From contig NC_135356.1 in NCBI RefSeq assembly GCF_051622035.1, positions 19,023,685-19,087,684 of the forward strand: 64,000 bases of DNA. The letters are read 5' to 3'. This DNA is from Arctopsyche grandis. Lineage: Eukaryota > Arthropoda > Insecta > Trichoptera > Hydropsychidae. Made by a program: the position numbers and the translations under genes. The notes beneath the pieces were generated by a model, which saw nothing but the letters and a program-made list of their open reading frames with translations, was not told the DNA's origin and made no database searches. Of the stretch, positions 29,208-39,875 are shown piece by piece (the first letter of the stretch is position 1; every line of letters starts with the position of its first letter).

Positions 29208-32200
29208 TTTTTTACAGGCTCCAAGAATTCATTCTCTCCTTCCTAGCCTTGAGTCTACATATACTTGAATCGTAGAACCTTTTGGAATTTCTCTACAATT
29301 GAAACCATGATGGTCACAATCACCACAGAATGATTAAAAATAGTTTATGTTGTTGATTCAAATTCAAAATTTCTTAGTGGTTCAATTTTGATGATAATAT
29401 TATGTAATCATATTTTTATTTCACTATGCAAAAAAATTGAGATATCTTATGTGAGCATTAATTAGCACAATGAAACTGAAAACCAAGAGATAATAAAATT
29501 GTTTGAAACGGTTGTTATATATTTTATTTTATTATCACACTTTTTATCCTCATTTTATTATCCGCTATCAATTTATTGATAGCGGATATTTATATACATA
29601 TAACTATACTATCATGGATGTCCTGTCGGACTAGCACGTGTTAAAAATCGGACAATAGGATGAAGATATTACATTAAAAAAAAATCAGAAACAAGTTTTA
29701 TCTTTCGACGCCCCCAACATAGTAGAACACTACTTAGCTTAAACGCATTTTTATGTAAATAAAATACTAAACATATTGTTATCGTAATAATTTGTGATCG
29801 AGCTTGCATATTTATTTACGCATACGGAAAATTTGACCGTGACCAGCGATCGTCAAGCTCAATTAATAATCAAAAGCGTTTTCCATGTTTTGCCAACGCG
29901 TATATCGCTAATTACTATGCATTAATTCAAACATTGATAATACGCATAGATTTATTTAAAATAATAACAAAATAAATTAGGACCTTCACCAGGAAATATG
30001 TATTCAATATATGGGGATTAATATAAATTACTAATTAACAACCGCAACGTTCGTTTTATATGATATAACAGTGGTAGCCAAATTGCGGCTTTTTGGTACC
30101 TTAAATGCGACTTCGTACCATTCTCAAATAATTCAAAACTACACATATTAATTTCCCAAATTCCAATTCCACGTTACACAACAGAACGGCGTATCACTGA
30201 AACAGGAAAGATTCTGAATTATCTGAAAAATGATTTGAAAACCTGTGCAGCATTCAACTCTTAACAAAGTTACAGAATTTGAAGATAGTCCTCGGTTAGC
30301 TGTGTTTGTCAGATATGTTTCTATATAAGTAATTATGAAAGAAGAAATGCTCAATTTAGTAGCACTCAAATAATAAATTCGTGGTGTCGATATTTGCTTC
30401 ATAATCTCTTTCATAATTAATATTCTGGTTTTCTTTGTCTATTTCGGTTTCTAACAATTTGACAAAATTGATCATATTAGCTCCATTATCTGTTGTAACG
30501 ATAAATAATATATTATATTATTTATTAAAAATAGTCTGCATATGTAACAAATCTCATTGTTTGTGCCAATAAAATTAATTGCAGCTCTCTAGTCCTCTCC
30601 GGATTTTTGCAAGTGGCCCGTAGTGACATAAAGATTGGCCACCTTTGTAATATAATGTACATACATACATATGTACATATGTACATAGAAGACGATCGAT
30701 AAAATTTCATTTTTAATCATCACGAGAAATATCTTCACTATGATTGCAATTATACAATGTGTCTTGAATTTTCAGTGGTATTTGCAACATTCGTAAGTCT
30801 TTAAGTATTGATTTTCTGTTTATGTAGCTTACGAACAGTCTAGAGCCTTGAAAATAAATGTTTTATATAAGTAAAATATCAAATGAAATTGCGAAAAACA
30901 CCCTTACGTTATGATGTGGTAAACAATTCGTTGTTTGTTTCTGTATGGTTTTATTCCATGAAAAATTTTTTGCGAAGTAATTACAATTTATACAGTTATA
31001 CAAAAATGTCACATGTTGTGACACGTGAAGAGTATATTGACGTCATAAAATGAAAAAACACACGCGCAATTGGGGAAAATTTAATCAGAAGAAAGAAAAT
31101 ATGAGATTAATGTAAATTTAATAAACTCCAATATTGATAATGCAAGAATATATGTACTTACATAAATGAAATTTATTGAAGTGCGATGTGATTATGTGAT
31201 ATATAATAAATTTTGACTGATCTCAACATATGTACATATGTACATACAATTTTTGTACATCGAATATGTTCAAAAGCAGACTTGAAACTTTATATACATA
31301 TGTAGATTTTATGTATTTTGCGGATTTGTCTTCAGTTAATTTTTCATTTGCATTATTGGCTTAGAAACCTCAACCAATCATATGTATATGTTTTAATCTT
31401 TTAGAAATTCACCTTGTCTGGATAACAAAAACTAATAGTCAACATTAAATTCATATCTTACGTGTTGTATGCAATTGTGTATTATATTTTTATTGATTAT
31501 TTATATCAAATGAATCGAAGAACATATTGTAAAAAAATTACGGTCTTAGTCCGAGTTGCATCAGAGCTTTGTTAAAAAGCTCCGACTGTCATTAATATCT
31601 AATGTTAAATTATATTTCCATTGTATATATTTAAATAAAATCATTTTGACAAGACTCATTTATAGTGAAATCGGTAAAATATTCAATAAAAAGAATTAAA
31701 ACAAATAGCTTTCGTTCGTCTGAGATTTATATTACTCGTCATTATCAAGATGTTTTAGTCTGCCATTTACTTTTCGTAAATTTATTACTGTACATATCTA
31801 TAGGTATGTTCGTAGTTTTTTTCTAATAGGAAGAGAAAATCTATGAGAGTTTTAAAATGTTTCCGAAAATGAAGATTATTTGATTTATGTGTGTATATTA
31901 TTAAGATCAAATATAACCTTTAAATTCAAACAAGGGACAATAAATCTGGGTATGAACATCGTTCATAGCTACATTGTATGTATAGTAACACTATTTAGAA
32001 AAATATCATGAGAAATGTTTCTAATACTATGCAATAAATGTACGTTTGTGGGAATTTGCCCAATTAAATAAATCAATCCATACAAAGTAAGCTGTTCGAA
32101 CATTCAAGAACGAGTACAGGCCGAATTGACCTTTGGTGATAAGCAAAAGGGGTGTTCAAGATGCAGCCCGCTAGTTGCCGCCAAGTTTGTGGTTCAAAGG

Positions 32201-33195
32201 TCAAATATAAGTTAATATATTACTAAAATAAGCCACTGTCTACAATGGGAATCATCAATGGTCGTCGAAAACAATCGTCAAGCATATATTCGATATCGTT
32301 TTGTGCTAAACCCGCATTCGTCTGGATAAAACACTCCTGAAGTGTACACGACTCATATTTCCCACTTCTGAGCTAATCTCAACTCCCAGTCAACCCTACG
32401 ACGACCGTAGCGAAAATTTTTAAATGGAATTGTATTAAATTTTATGAGTTTTAAATCGTAAAGGGCGCGTGTTTCGATTTTCGACAAGTTCGATTAATTT
32501 TTTCGCATATTTATGATTTAGATTAATTCTATTATATAAAAAAAACTTTTAAATATTTCACGATTGAAAAATTCGGCACGTATTTCAATGTTTTAATTTC
32601 AAACGCTTTTTATACGTATGTACGTACATATATCACAAAGTCTCAGATTTTAATGGTCAAATAATCATTATAGATTTTACACATATGATGTTATTAGTAT
32701 TTATAGCCTTTATCTTATTTTAATAACAGTATTAATAGGAGAGAACGCTTGGAAAATTATTTGCAATTCTTATCAAATGTTCATAATATCTTTTATGTTA
32801 ATTAGAATCTCCATAGAAACGGCTATGTAAAGCAAATTTGACGTACATAGTGTGTATTATTTGCATAATTTTCTTTAACTTTCTTAATGATTCCTGTGAT
32901 ATCTTTCGATGTCGTCATATATTTACTGTACCTATCTTCAAGCAATTTTTAATAATAGCAGTAATAAAAATGTAACTTGTATCTACATAAATGTATAATA
33001 CCTTGTATAAAGACACACACATACAATCAAAAACGATAGGAATTTACGTGCTTTGTTTGCGTCATCAAATTCGATTTCAGATTTTTCTGAATCACATATC
33101 AATTAATGTTATTTTGTACCAACAATCGAGACTTTTTTAACTGACAATTTGAATCCAATGCAATGCTAATGAACACAACCAGACATTTAATAGTG
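29208..33195. other. gene-free AT-rich part of unit, copy 1
   Basis: No gene is supported over about 4 kb; minus-strand frames at 30148-30414 and 30525-30710 have no recognisable domain. A 12-bp perfect inverted repeat, ATCCGCTATCAA/TTGATAGCGGAT with a TTTA loop, lies at 29560-29587. TACATATGTA clusters occur near 30,660 and 31,230. Confidence 0.55.
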
Positions 33196-33760
33196 ATTGT
33201 AAGACGTAATCGATTAAAAGACGCACCCTTAATTCAGAAACACCAAAATAGGAAAAAAATTATGTAATATGGTAGTTTATTCTAATAAAAAAGAAAAAAG
33301 GACCAGATCCATAAAGACTTGTGAGTCAATTAGTGAAACTTTATATGGGAAAATTTATTTGACATGCCAGAGATGGTTTAAGAGAGGCTTTTCTAAAAGA
33401 GGCAAATAGAGACATGTAGACCACCACTCAAGTAAGATAAATGATTAAAAATGATGAATGAACTTAATATTAATGACAACTATATTTTGATAGAGATTGT
33501 ACACAAGACGAACCCCGAATCTAGAGACATCAAAATAGGAAAAACAGCATGTGTTCTTTAATTGATGTATGTAATACGGTTGTTAATTCAAAGAAAAATG
33601 TGTCAATTGGAGAAATTTTATAGGGAAAGGATTAGTCGATATTCCAGAGACGGTCTAATATAGACAAGTTTATAGAATAGGGATAGAAACACGCATACCA
33701 CAATTCAAATAAGATAGAATGATTGAAAAGTGATGTGAAACGCGTCTGTAAATCTTCGAC
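33196..33760 (+). repeat. degenerate pair of about 287-bp direct repeats
   Basis: The two halves share landmarks in the same order at an offset near 287 bp: a GATTGTA..AGACG start, CA.CAAAATAGGAAAAA (about 33,241 and 33,530), TATAGGGAAA-type sequence, and GACAT.CCAGAGA.GGT. They are clearly diverged. They lie just upstream of the TATA promoter. Origin unknown; possibly an old element. Confidence 0.5.
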
Positions 33761-33898
33761 GAGGATTCCCGGGTGATATGCATCTTCGTCAGTCGTCGAA
33801 GTGTTAAGGCGTTGCAAAAGTGGGATTGTTTATTAATTCGTCACCACTCCCACCGACGAAATTTCGAGTGGTGGGAAAGTGCTGAAAGACTATAAATA
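33740..33898 (+). promoter_or_regulatory. TATA promoter flanked by inverted repeats (copy 1)
   Basis: TATAAATA lies at 33891-33898, about 24 bp upstream of a GC-rich leader. Upstream are two inverted repeats: CTTCGACGA (33754-33762) with TCGTCGAAG (33793-33801), and CACCACTC (33842-33849) with GAGTGGTG (33866-33873). Such paired palindromes could bind dimeric factors. The combination of TATA box, abrupt rise in GC, and a downstream exon with a GTGAGT donor suggests an RNA polymerase II promoter. A solo LTR is an alternative, since LTR promoters look similar. Confidence 0.5.
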
Positions 33899-33920
33899 CG
33901 AGCCCTTAGCGCGGAGCCAG

Positions 33921-34313
33921 CAACTCTCCCGTGTATCCCAGCGCCGGGGGGGATACACGGGAGAGTTCAAGTGCACTCGGACTGGCCTTTGAGAAATTTC
34001 ACCCCACGGGGGGTGACCGCGAATTTTTCCACGGTTAATTAAGTTTTAGTTTAAGTGTAATTTTAAAAAAGGGCGAAAAGCATATCACGCTTATTGCTCG
34101 GACGCTCTTGGGCGATTTTAAAGTTTAAGTGATACTGTGGAAAGTGTTGGCAATCATTCCTTTAGTGTGCTGAAGTTTTTCGAAGACGGGTGAAGATGAA
34201 GTCGCAGAGAACGGCGTGTACGTGCAATGGGTATTATCTGGAGCCAAGGGGGGATTTTTCATTTTTTTTTATCCCCCCAGAAGAACACTAAGCGGTTTGC
34301 TCAATATGACCCG
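33921..34313 (+). ncRNA. predicted first exon / hairpin leader (copy 1)
   Basis: About 30 bp after the TATA box the sequence enters a perfect 18-bp stem: AACTCTCCCGTGTATCCC (33922-33939), a 10-nt loop, and its exact complement (33950-33967). A second hairpin, TCACCCC-ACGG-GGGGTGA, follows at 33999-34016, and GGGGGGAT/ATCCCCCC pairs at 34248-34278. The exon ends at a strong donor (CCG then GTGAGT at 34314). An acceptor TTTTATTGCAG ends at 34361, giving a possible 48-bp intron. Exact start site and downstream partner are inferred. Confidence 0.4.
34196..34291 (+). CDS. small ORF in the leader, 31 aa (copy 1)
   Basis: An ATG at 34196 opens MKSQRTACTCNGYYLEPRGD and continues with FSFFFIPPEEH to TAA at 34289-34291. 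It has a C-T-C pair and a Phe-rich segment. It may be an upstream regulatory ORF. A second ATG in another frame (34227) opens MGIIWSQGGIFHFF..., which reaches the donor at 34313 in phase 0 and could join downstream phase-0 exons. I cannot tell which, if either, is translated. Not recognised as any family. Confidence 0.25.
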   Translation: MKSQRTACTCNGYYLEPRGDFSFFFIPPEEH

Positions 34314-34394
34314 GTGAGTTCGATCCAATTTATTTTATTCTAATATTTTATTTTATTGCAGGATGCAGATCAACTCTCAAATTGGACGTGGTGA

Positions 34395-35931
34395 TTTAAT
34401 AATTTATTTTGTTTAATTTTCAGAATTTTTATTTTGTTTTATTTTATTTTTTATTTGAATTTCAAATTTTGTTGCTATTGCGATTATTTTATTATTGATT
34501 TTTTATGAATTATGTATGTGTACTCATTTTTTTTTTTGCTTTTCCTTCAATTGGCGTGGGGTCTGCATTTGAGCTGTTTTTTGTTAATAATTTTTCAATC
34601 ATTTTTATTTAAATAATTGAAAGACACATTTTAATTTTCACTTGACAATATTTAAACGAATGTCTCACTTTACGGCCTACATATGTATATATATTTACGT
34701 GGCTTGAAACTTGGCCGTTAAACGAGATTCCGAAAGACGCATAATTTATTTCAATACAAAGTTCATTTATTGATCGCATTTCTACTCATAAAAATCATAT
34801 GTTCAAATATTGATAATGGAATCGCTGTTTTGAAAATTTTTTGCCTTTAAAATGGGTAGTGTTCTCTTCTCTACATACATATTTATTGTCTGAATTAGAG
34901 CTGATCTATTATCTTGAATTAGGGCCACATCTTACGATTTTTCCATATAATTTTTCCGCTACGTATCGTCTACAATAGATCTTAAATTAAATTGAGGTAT
35001 ACTTAAAAAGAAAAGTTATTTAGGTATATGCATAGAGCGTTTGTATCATATAGCGAATTATGTATTTATTTTATTAGGAGAGTTTGTTTCATTTATAATA
35101 TAATGAGCTTTTCAGTGATGAATCAGTGTTTCAATTATAAAATTATTTATAGAGACATTTTTAATTTGAACAGTTTAATATAAATTGTAAAATGTGTTGT
35201 GATGGAAATTTATTAATTATGGAAGTACAAAAACTCGTTTTATTTGTAAAATTTCTAATAATAAAAAAATCTTATTAATGTTATTTTGCGATATTTGCGA
35301 AAATGTTAATTTTGCACTAATTGACGGAAATTTATTTATAAGAAGGAACAATTGAACGCGTAGAATATATATTTTTTGTTATATTTTATTTTATGTGTAA
35401 TTTCTTCATTATTTAAACAAATAATTAAAAAGGACCCATATGTGTAATACTACAAATACAAAGTGCGGCAAAAGTTCACTCACAATTTAATTTTGATATA
35501 ATTCACGAATTAAAAGATAAGAGATCATTATTTGATACTGTTTTCATAGTAACAAATTCGAGTCATTTTGAGGAAGTTCTTTTCAAGAGTTTTCCTTCAC
35601 CATTCCATCTCCAATTTACCTCACCGTTCAAACTCGTTTAATGGCCGTTATTGCTTATGGGGTAGTTTTAACATCATTAAATATTCGAGTAGATGAATTT
35701 CGCAATAAATTAAATTGATGCATTCTACAATATTGTACGGTTCTATATATTAAACATATATGTAAATATGTAGGTTTAAATAAAACTGGGTCCATATCCG
35801 TTTATCAAAATGAAAAACAGATTTTTGCCATATTTAGTAACTATTTTGAATGCACAAGCTTTGTGGTCATTTTCGAATTTTTTACTTTTTTACCCAACGA
35901 AGTTTTTTAATTGAATAATTAAACTTTCCAG
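34395..35931. other. AT-rich, probably intronic (copy 1)
   Basis: No exon or repeat is recognised. If the hairpin leader is exon 1 of the gene at 36026-37150, this stretch would be intron. It contains long T-rich runs near the start. Confidence 0.4.
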
Positions 35932-36025
35932 TGTACATACGTTAATTTTGGAATTGCATTTTCACGTAATCCATTCTCTGGAAAAAATCGAGTCAGCGTC
36001 TGGAGTCTTGTTTCGTTCAACTACA

Positions 36026-37150
36026 ATGCAATTTACGTCTATTAAATGTAGACTATGCATTGGCAGTAGAGTAAGTTTATTTAAATTTTTCTACATTATT
36101 AAGTAATGAAATTTGAATCCGTTGTTCAGCTGCATCGACTTCTTATAGATTCATGTACATTCGAGATATGAAGATGAGCACATGCGATCTACATAGAACA
36201 TCACACCGTTTTGCAATTGACAAAACTGTTCACTACAATTCGCTCAACGATATCTGGTGAATTTTACATCAATATCAAAGCCTTTTTAATAAATGTTCGA
36301 TTTTAATTCGCTCAATTTTCCATCAGATGCTCAACTTCAATTACCGATCGTCTGGGGCGAGGGTAAGAACTTTAATAAATGATAATCATCATTAAACACC
36401 ATTAAGAAGATCGCTCAATAACACCCAGTGAGTCTGTTTGTAAGAGCTTAGACTATTTCGTGGCGAATTTAATATTTAATTTAATTTTTTATATCTTCAG
36501 AATTCGCACAACGATTTCTCGAATATCCTCGATAAGGTTTCATATATACTGGAGACGATAGTTTCATATATACTGGTAAACGCTTTCAATATAACACAAG
36601 TGGTGTGCTCAAAAATCTAACCGTAATTACTTTTTATATATTGTATTATAGTATAATTTTATTTAGTCCACGATTTAATATCTGTATTTCTATTTATTAC
36701 AGATTTTACAACAAAATCCGATCGCACGTTCAAGGATTAGAACATATGAAGATATGAGAAAATATCAACCAACACAAAGAAGACCAACATCCAGTGAGTT
36801 TTTCGTTCAGGATTTCCAGTATTGGTTTACGTACAATATTAATAAAGATTTTTTTTAAGAATTAGAATTGCGATACAATCGGACGGTTCAGGACATGGAG
36901 CAAAGCGTTAAATACAACTAGTATGCACTTTAAATCATTTGCAAATGACATCAAAAAGTGCATCAGTTAAACTGTAAGTTTCACCGTCGCCTTGTATTAT
37001 ATTGCAATATTCAATGATATTATTTAAAGTTTGATGATTTATTTTACAGGGGTCGGGGCCTCGACGAAGCTGGAACAAAGTCTCGGGAACTTGAAAAACT
37101 TTTATCATGTAAAAGTGACATCGAAATTCATCGAACGAGTTCTAAACTGA
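36026..37150 (+). CDS. unrecognised small multi-exon gene, 115 aa (copy 1)
   Basis: I do not recognise the protein. Five exons join in one open phase: 36026-36070, 36327-36362, 36501-36575, 36703-36793 and 37050-37150 (TGA). Donors are GTAAGT, GTAAGA, GTAAAC and GTGAGT; all acceptors are pyrimidine-rich and end in CAG. Introns are 256, 138, 127 and 256 bp. The N-terminus MQFTSIKCRLCIGSR has a C-x-x-C pair (residues 8 and 11) like the start of a ZAD zinc domain, but no second pair is present. Residues 34-54 are hydrophobic and heptad-like (ILDKVSYILETIVSYIL), residues 55-82 are basic, and the end reads NFYHVKVTSKFIERVLN. The same frame is open upstream to an acceptor at 35930-35931, so the start is uncertain. 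The next promoter upstream is at 33891. Confidence 0.45.
36860..36973 (+). other. cassette exon with in-frame stop (copy 1)
   Basis: Between the fourth and last exons lies a 114-bp segment with its own acceptor (GATTTTTTTTAAG, ending 36859) and donor (ACT then GTAAGT). Joined after 36793 it stays open for 21 codons (KLELRYNRTVQDMEQSVKYN) and stops at TAG, 36919-36921. Its length is a multiple of three. It could supply an alternative C-terminus (102-aa isoform) or act as a poison exon that lowers expression. Confidence 0.4.
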
Positions 37151-37889
37151 TTCTTGAGTTTTTTTATTTTGCAATTTTAAAGCCGATTATTTTATGATAT
37201 TACCTTAGCAGTGTTAAAATAAGTTAGCAATAAGTTGCACACTATATGTATTCGTGTACTTAATTGAGGTAGAAATAATTTATAGGATTATTACAAAGGT
37301 TTGGTTCGACAAACACATCTACTGTTTTATATCGTTAAGTGAAAAACAATAACTTTAGAACGCAGCAGTTCTTCAAAGTTCTTCTTTGGTCGCAGCAAAA
37401 TAGAACCAAGTGTAAAGTGTACATAGTTTTAGTGTTTTAGTGTTAATTACATTCAAAGTGCGTTCTAGCTCATGGGCAAACATGAGCTTTTGTGTGGCTT
37501 TGTTAGTGTATGATTTATCGTCGATATCACTTATATATGTTTGTGTATAATCAAAACATTTCCTTCAATTTTATTTCTTGTGAAAATCATAATGTTCAAC
37601 GCTTACATACCTATCAGCAATGGGTTTCTGCAATATTATAACACCTTATTGTAGGCATAACAACCGCCAACTTAGTCTTAGGAAAACATGCTTACATATC
37701 TTTAACATGCCAAAGATATGTAAAGCATAAATAGAATAAGAGCATACATTATATATATATGTATGAAGTATTTAAAGATCTTCTCACAGTCTTAACTTGA
37801 CACAACTAATATTATCTTACATTTATGTGCGTTTACTGTTTTTTTTTTTATTGTCTTGCGTATAGGAAAATTGGAGAGTATCCCTTTCA
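37151..37889. other. downstream region of spliced gene with hairpins (copy 1)
   Basis: No coding exon seen. Two hairpins stand out: AGCTCATG-GGCAAA-CATGAGCT at 37467-37488, and ATGCTTACATATCTTT (37688-37703) pairing with AAAGATATGTAAAGCAT (37712-37728, one bulged A). They may lie in the 3' UTR of the upstream gene. No clear AATAAA was identified close to the stop. Confidence 0.4.
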
Positions 37890-38745
37890 TCGTTTGATGG
37901 TTACCACTAACATTGTTATCGTTAGTGGAAACGTCATTAGTCACATATCCATTCGTTATAAAAAAAAAAAATCTAAAAAGTCAAAGAAACACAAAAAAAA
38001 AAACATTTTGAATATACATATTCTTGTGGCTACCACGAACATTGTACCCGTGAGTGGAATCGCCTGTAGCTTCTTATTATAATTAATTAATTGCATTTTG
38101 AATAACTATCAAAAAAAAAATTAAAAATTAAAAGGAAATTTAAAAAAAAATCGATGTATGTTAGTCAAAACGTTTTGAATTTTTGCGGCTACCACAAACA
38201 TTGTACCTGGGAGTGGAATTGCCTTTAGCTTCTTGAATCTTTTCATGTATAACATGTTTAGTGTATGAATGTCGAAACGTTTTGAATGTTTGAATTTTTC
38301 ACTTATTACTAACAATAAAAAAATTAGAATTTAATGTATGTCAAAACATACTCTTTGCGGCTGCCACGAACATTGTACCCGTGAGTGGAATCGCCTGTAG
38401 CTTCTTATTATAATTAATTAATTGCATTTTGAGTAACTATCAAAAAAAAAAAATTAAAAATTAAAAGAAAATTTAAAAAAAAATCGATGTATGTTAGTCA
38501 AAACGTTTTGAATTTTTGCGGCTACCACAAACATTGTACCTGGGAGTGGAATTGCCTTTAGCTTCTTGAATCTTTTCATGTATAACATGTTTAGTGTATG
38601 AATGTCGAAACGTTTTGAATGTTTGAATTTTTCACTTATTACTAACAATAAAAAAATTAGAATTTAATGTATGTCAAAACATACTCTTTGCGGCTGCCAC
38701 GAACATTGTACCCGTGAGTGGAATAGCCTTTAGCTTTTTTCATTA
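37890..38745 (+). repeat. dimeric A/B minisatellite, monomers of about 165 bp (copy 1)
   Basis: A core of about 50 bp (GCGGCTACCACRAACATTGT then ACCYGKGAGTGGAATYGCCT) recurs at 38026, 38185, 38357, 38518 and 38690, spaced alternately about 160 and 172 bp. Every second copy is nearly identical (offset 333 bp), so the array is a higher-order A/B dimer. A more distant relative at 37904-37928 is a perfect hairpin: CCACTAAC, a 9-nt loop, GTTAGTGG. Matching minus-strand 64-codon frames in the dimers only reflect the repeat. It lies 1.1 kb upstream of the LINE ORF1 and could be its promoter monomers or an independent minisatellite. Confidence 0.85.
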
Positions 38746-39875
38746 TTCCAATATTAGCATTACTAACCCAAAAAAACTAATAAAATTTTATAAAACATAC
38801 CAAAAAGTTGTCGTTTTATTTTCATAAATTTCAACAATTTTCCAACGCCCCAGAACTTAGCCACAATTCAAGAAATAATTATAATATTAATGTATGAACA
38901 TTGACATACATAAAAATTTAACATACATACACACATACATACACACGTACATACATATGTACATACATCATCTTCATAAATCAGTGGTTTCCAAACACAT
39001 TGCTACCTCGCCCCCTACCACTCTATTTCATAAAATAATACGTCCATTGAATGAAAAAAATGTATTAATACAAAAAAATTCAAATATAATTAACAGAACA
39101 TTTTTCCAAAATTTCTTCCAACTTTATCATCAGCAAGCGGTATTTTTCCCCACTGTTTCGCTAATGATTCGACAAGAATTATTTCAACCATATCAATAGT
39201 TGCTGGAAAAACTAGTGTCTTTCTTGTCCTACTACATATGTGGCTTTTTACATTTAGTTATTCTGAAAGAGACTTTGTTCGATGCTAGTAATGTATAAAA
39301 CTTTTTTAACGTTTTTCTTGACGTTTGTTTAACGTTTATGAAATAAATAAATGTATCACCTTAAATATATATGTAGTAATAGCCTTCTTTGTACACACAT
39401 ACATACATATACTGAATATAATATACCAATTTTTTCGAATACTGCTCAATTCATAATTAAAACACAAAGATCAAACATTTATAAACACTAACAACAGATA
39501 AGAGCATAAAATAATCAAAAATACTATGCAGCTACGTCACATACTACAATGTACCAACAATTTTGAAATGACAGGATTTCCATTTAGTACGGGATAAACA
39601 TCTTTAGATCACCACTAATAACAATGAAGTAAAATAATGTGAGATATTTACGTATCATTTTTTATGATGAGAGCATAAAATTAAGGATGCTCGAACAAGA
39701 TAAAATACACATAAATTAAAAAAAAAATCGAACAATCAAGTCAACACTGACTATAAATCTATTGTGGCTAGGATGTACTCACATTACATATATAATATAT
39801 AATGTGAAAGTGGTTCATTGGTTGTATCGTGTGCTATCGTTGTGTCTGGACGTGTTAATTCGTTCGCATTCTACC
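38746..39875. other. AT-rich, probable LINE 5' region (copy 1)
   Basis: No gene is supported. It contains ACATACATAC microsatellite (about 38,920-38,970). Part of it is presumably the LINE 5' UTR, but the 5' end of the element cannot be fixed because no target duplication was found. Confidence 0.4.

Noticed and set aside
33740..34400. Complete LTR retrotransposon
   Set aside because: The TATA segment looks LTR-like, but I found no second LTR within the unit and no gag or pol frame next to it. A solo LTR remains possible and is noted.
36427..36432. GTGAGT donor at 36427 as an exon end
   Set aside because: An exon ending here would need an in-frame read through TAA (CAA TAA CAC CCA) to fit the phase of the next exon, so I used the donor at 36363 instead.
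37825..38082. 85-codon plus-strand frame at the start of the minisatellite
   Set aside because: It is built from poly-Lys (A-run) and minisatellite core translation; it overlaps the repeat and has no domain.
38121..38648. Two similar 64-codon minus-strand frames 333 bp apart
   Set aside because: They repeat only because the minisatellite dimer repeats; they are AT-driven and have no start context or domain.
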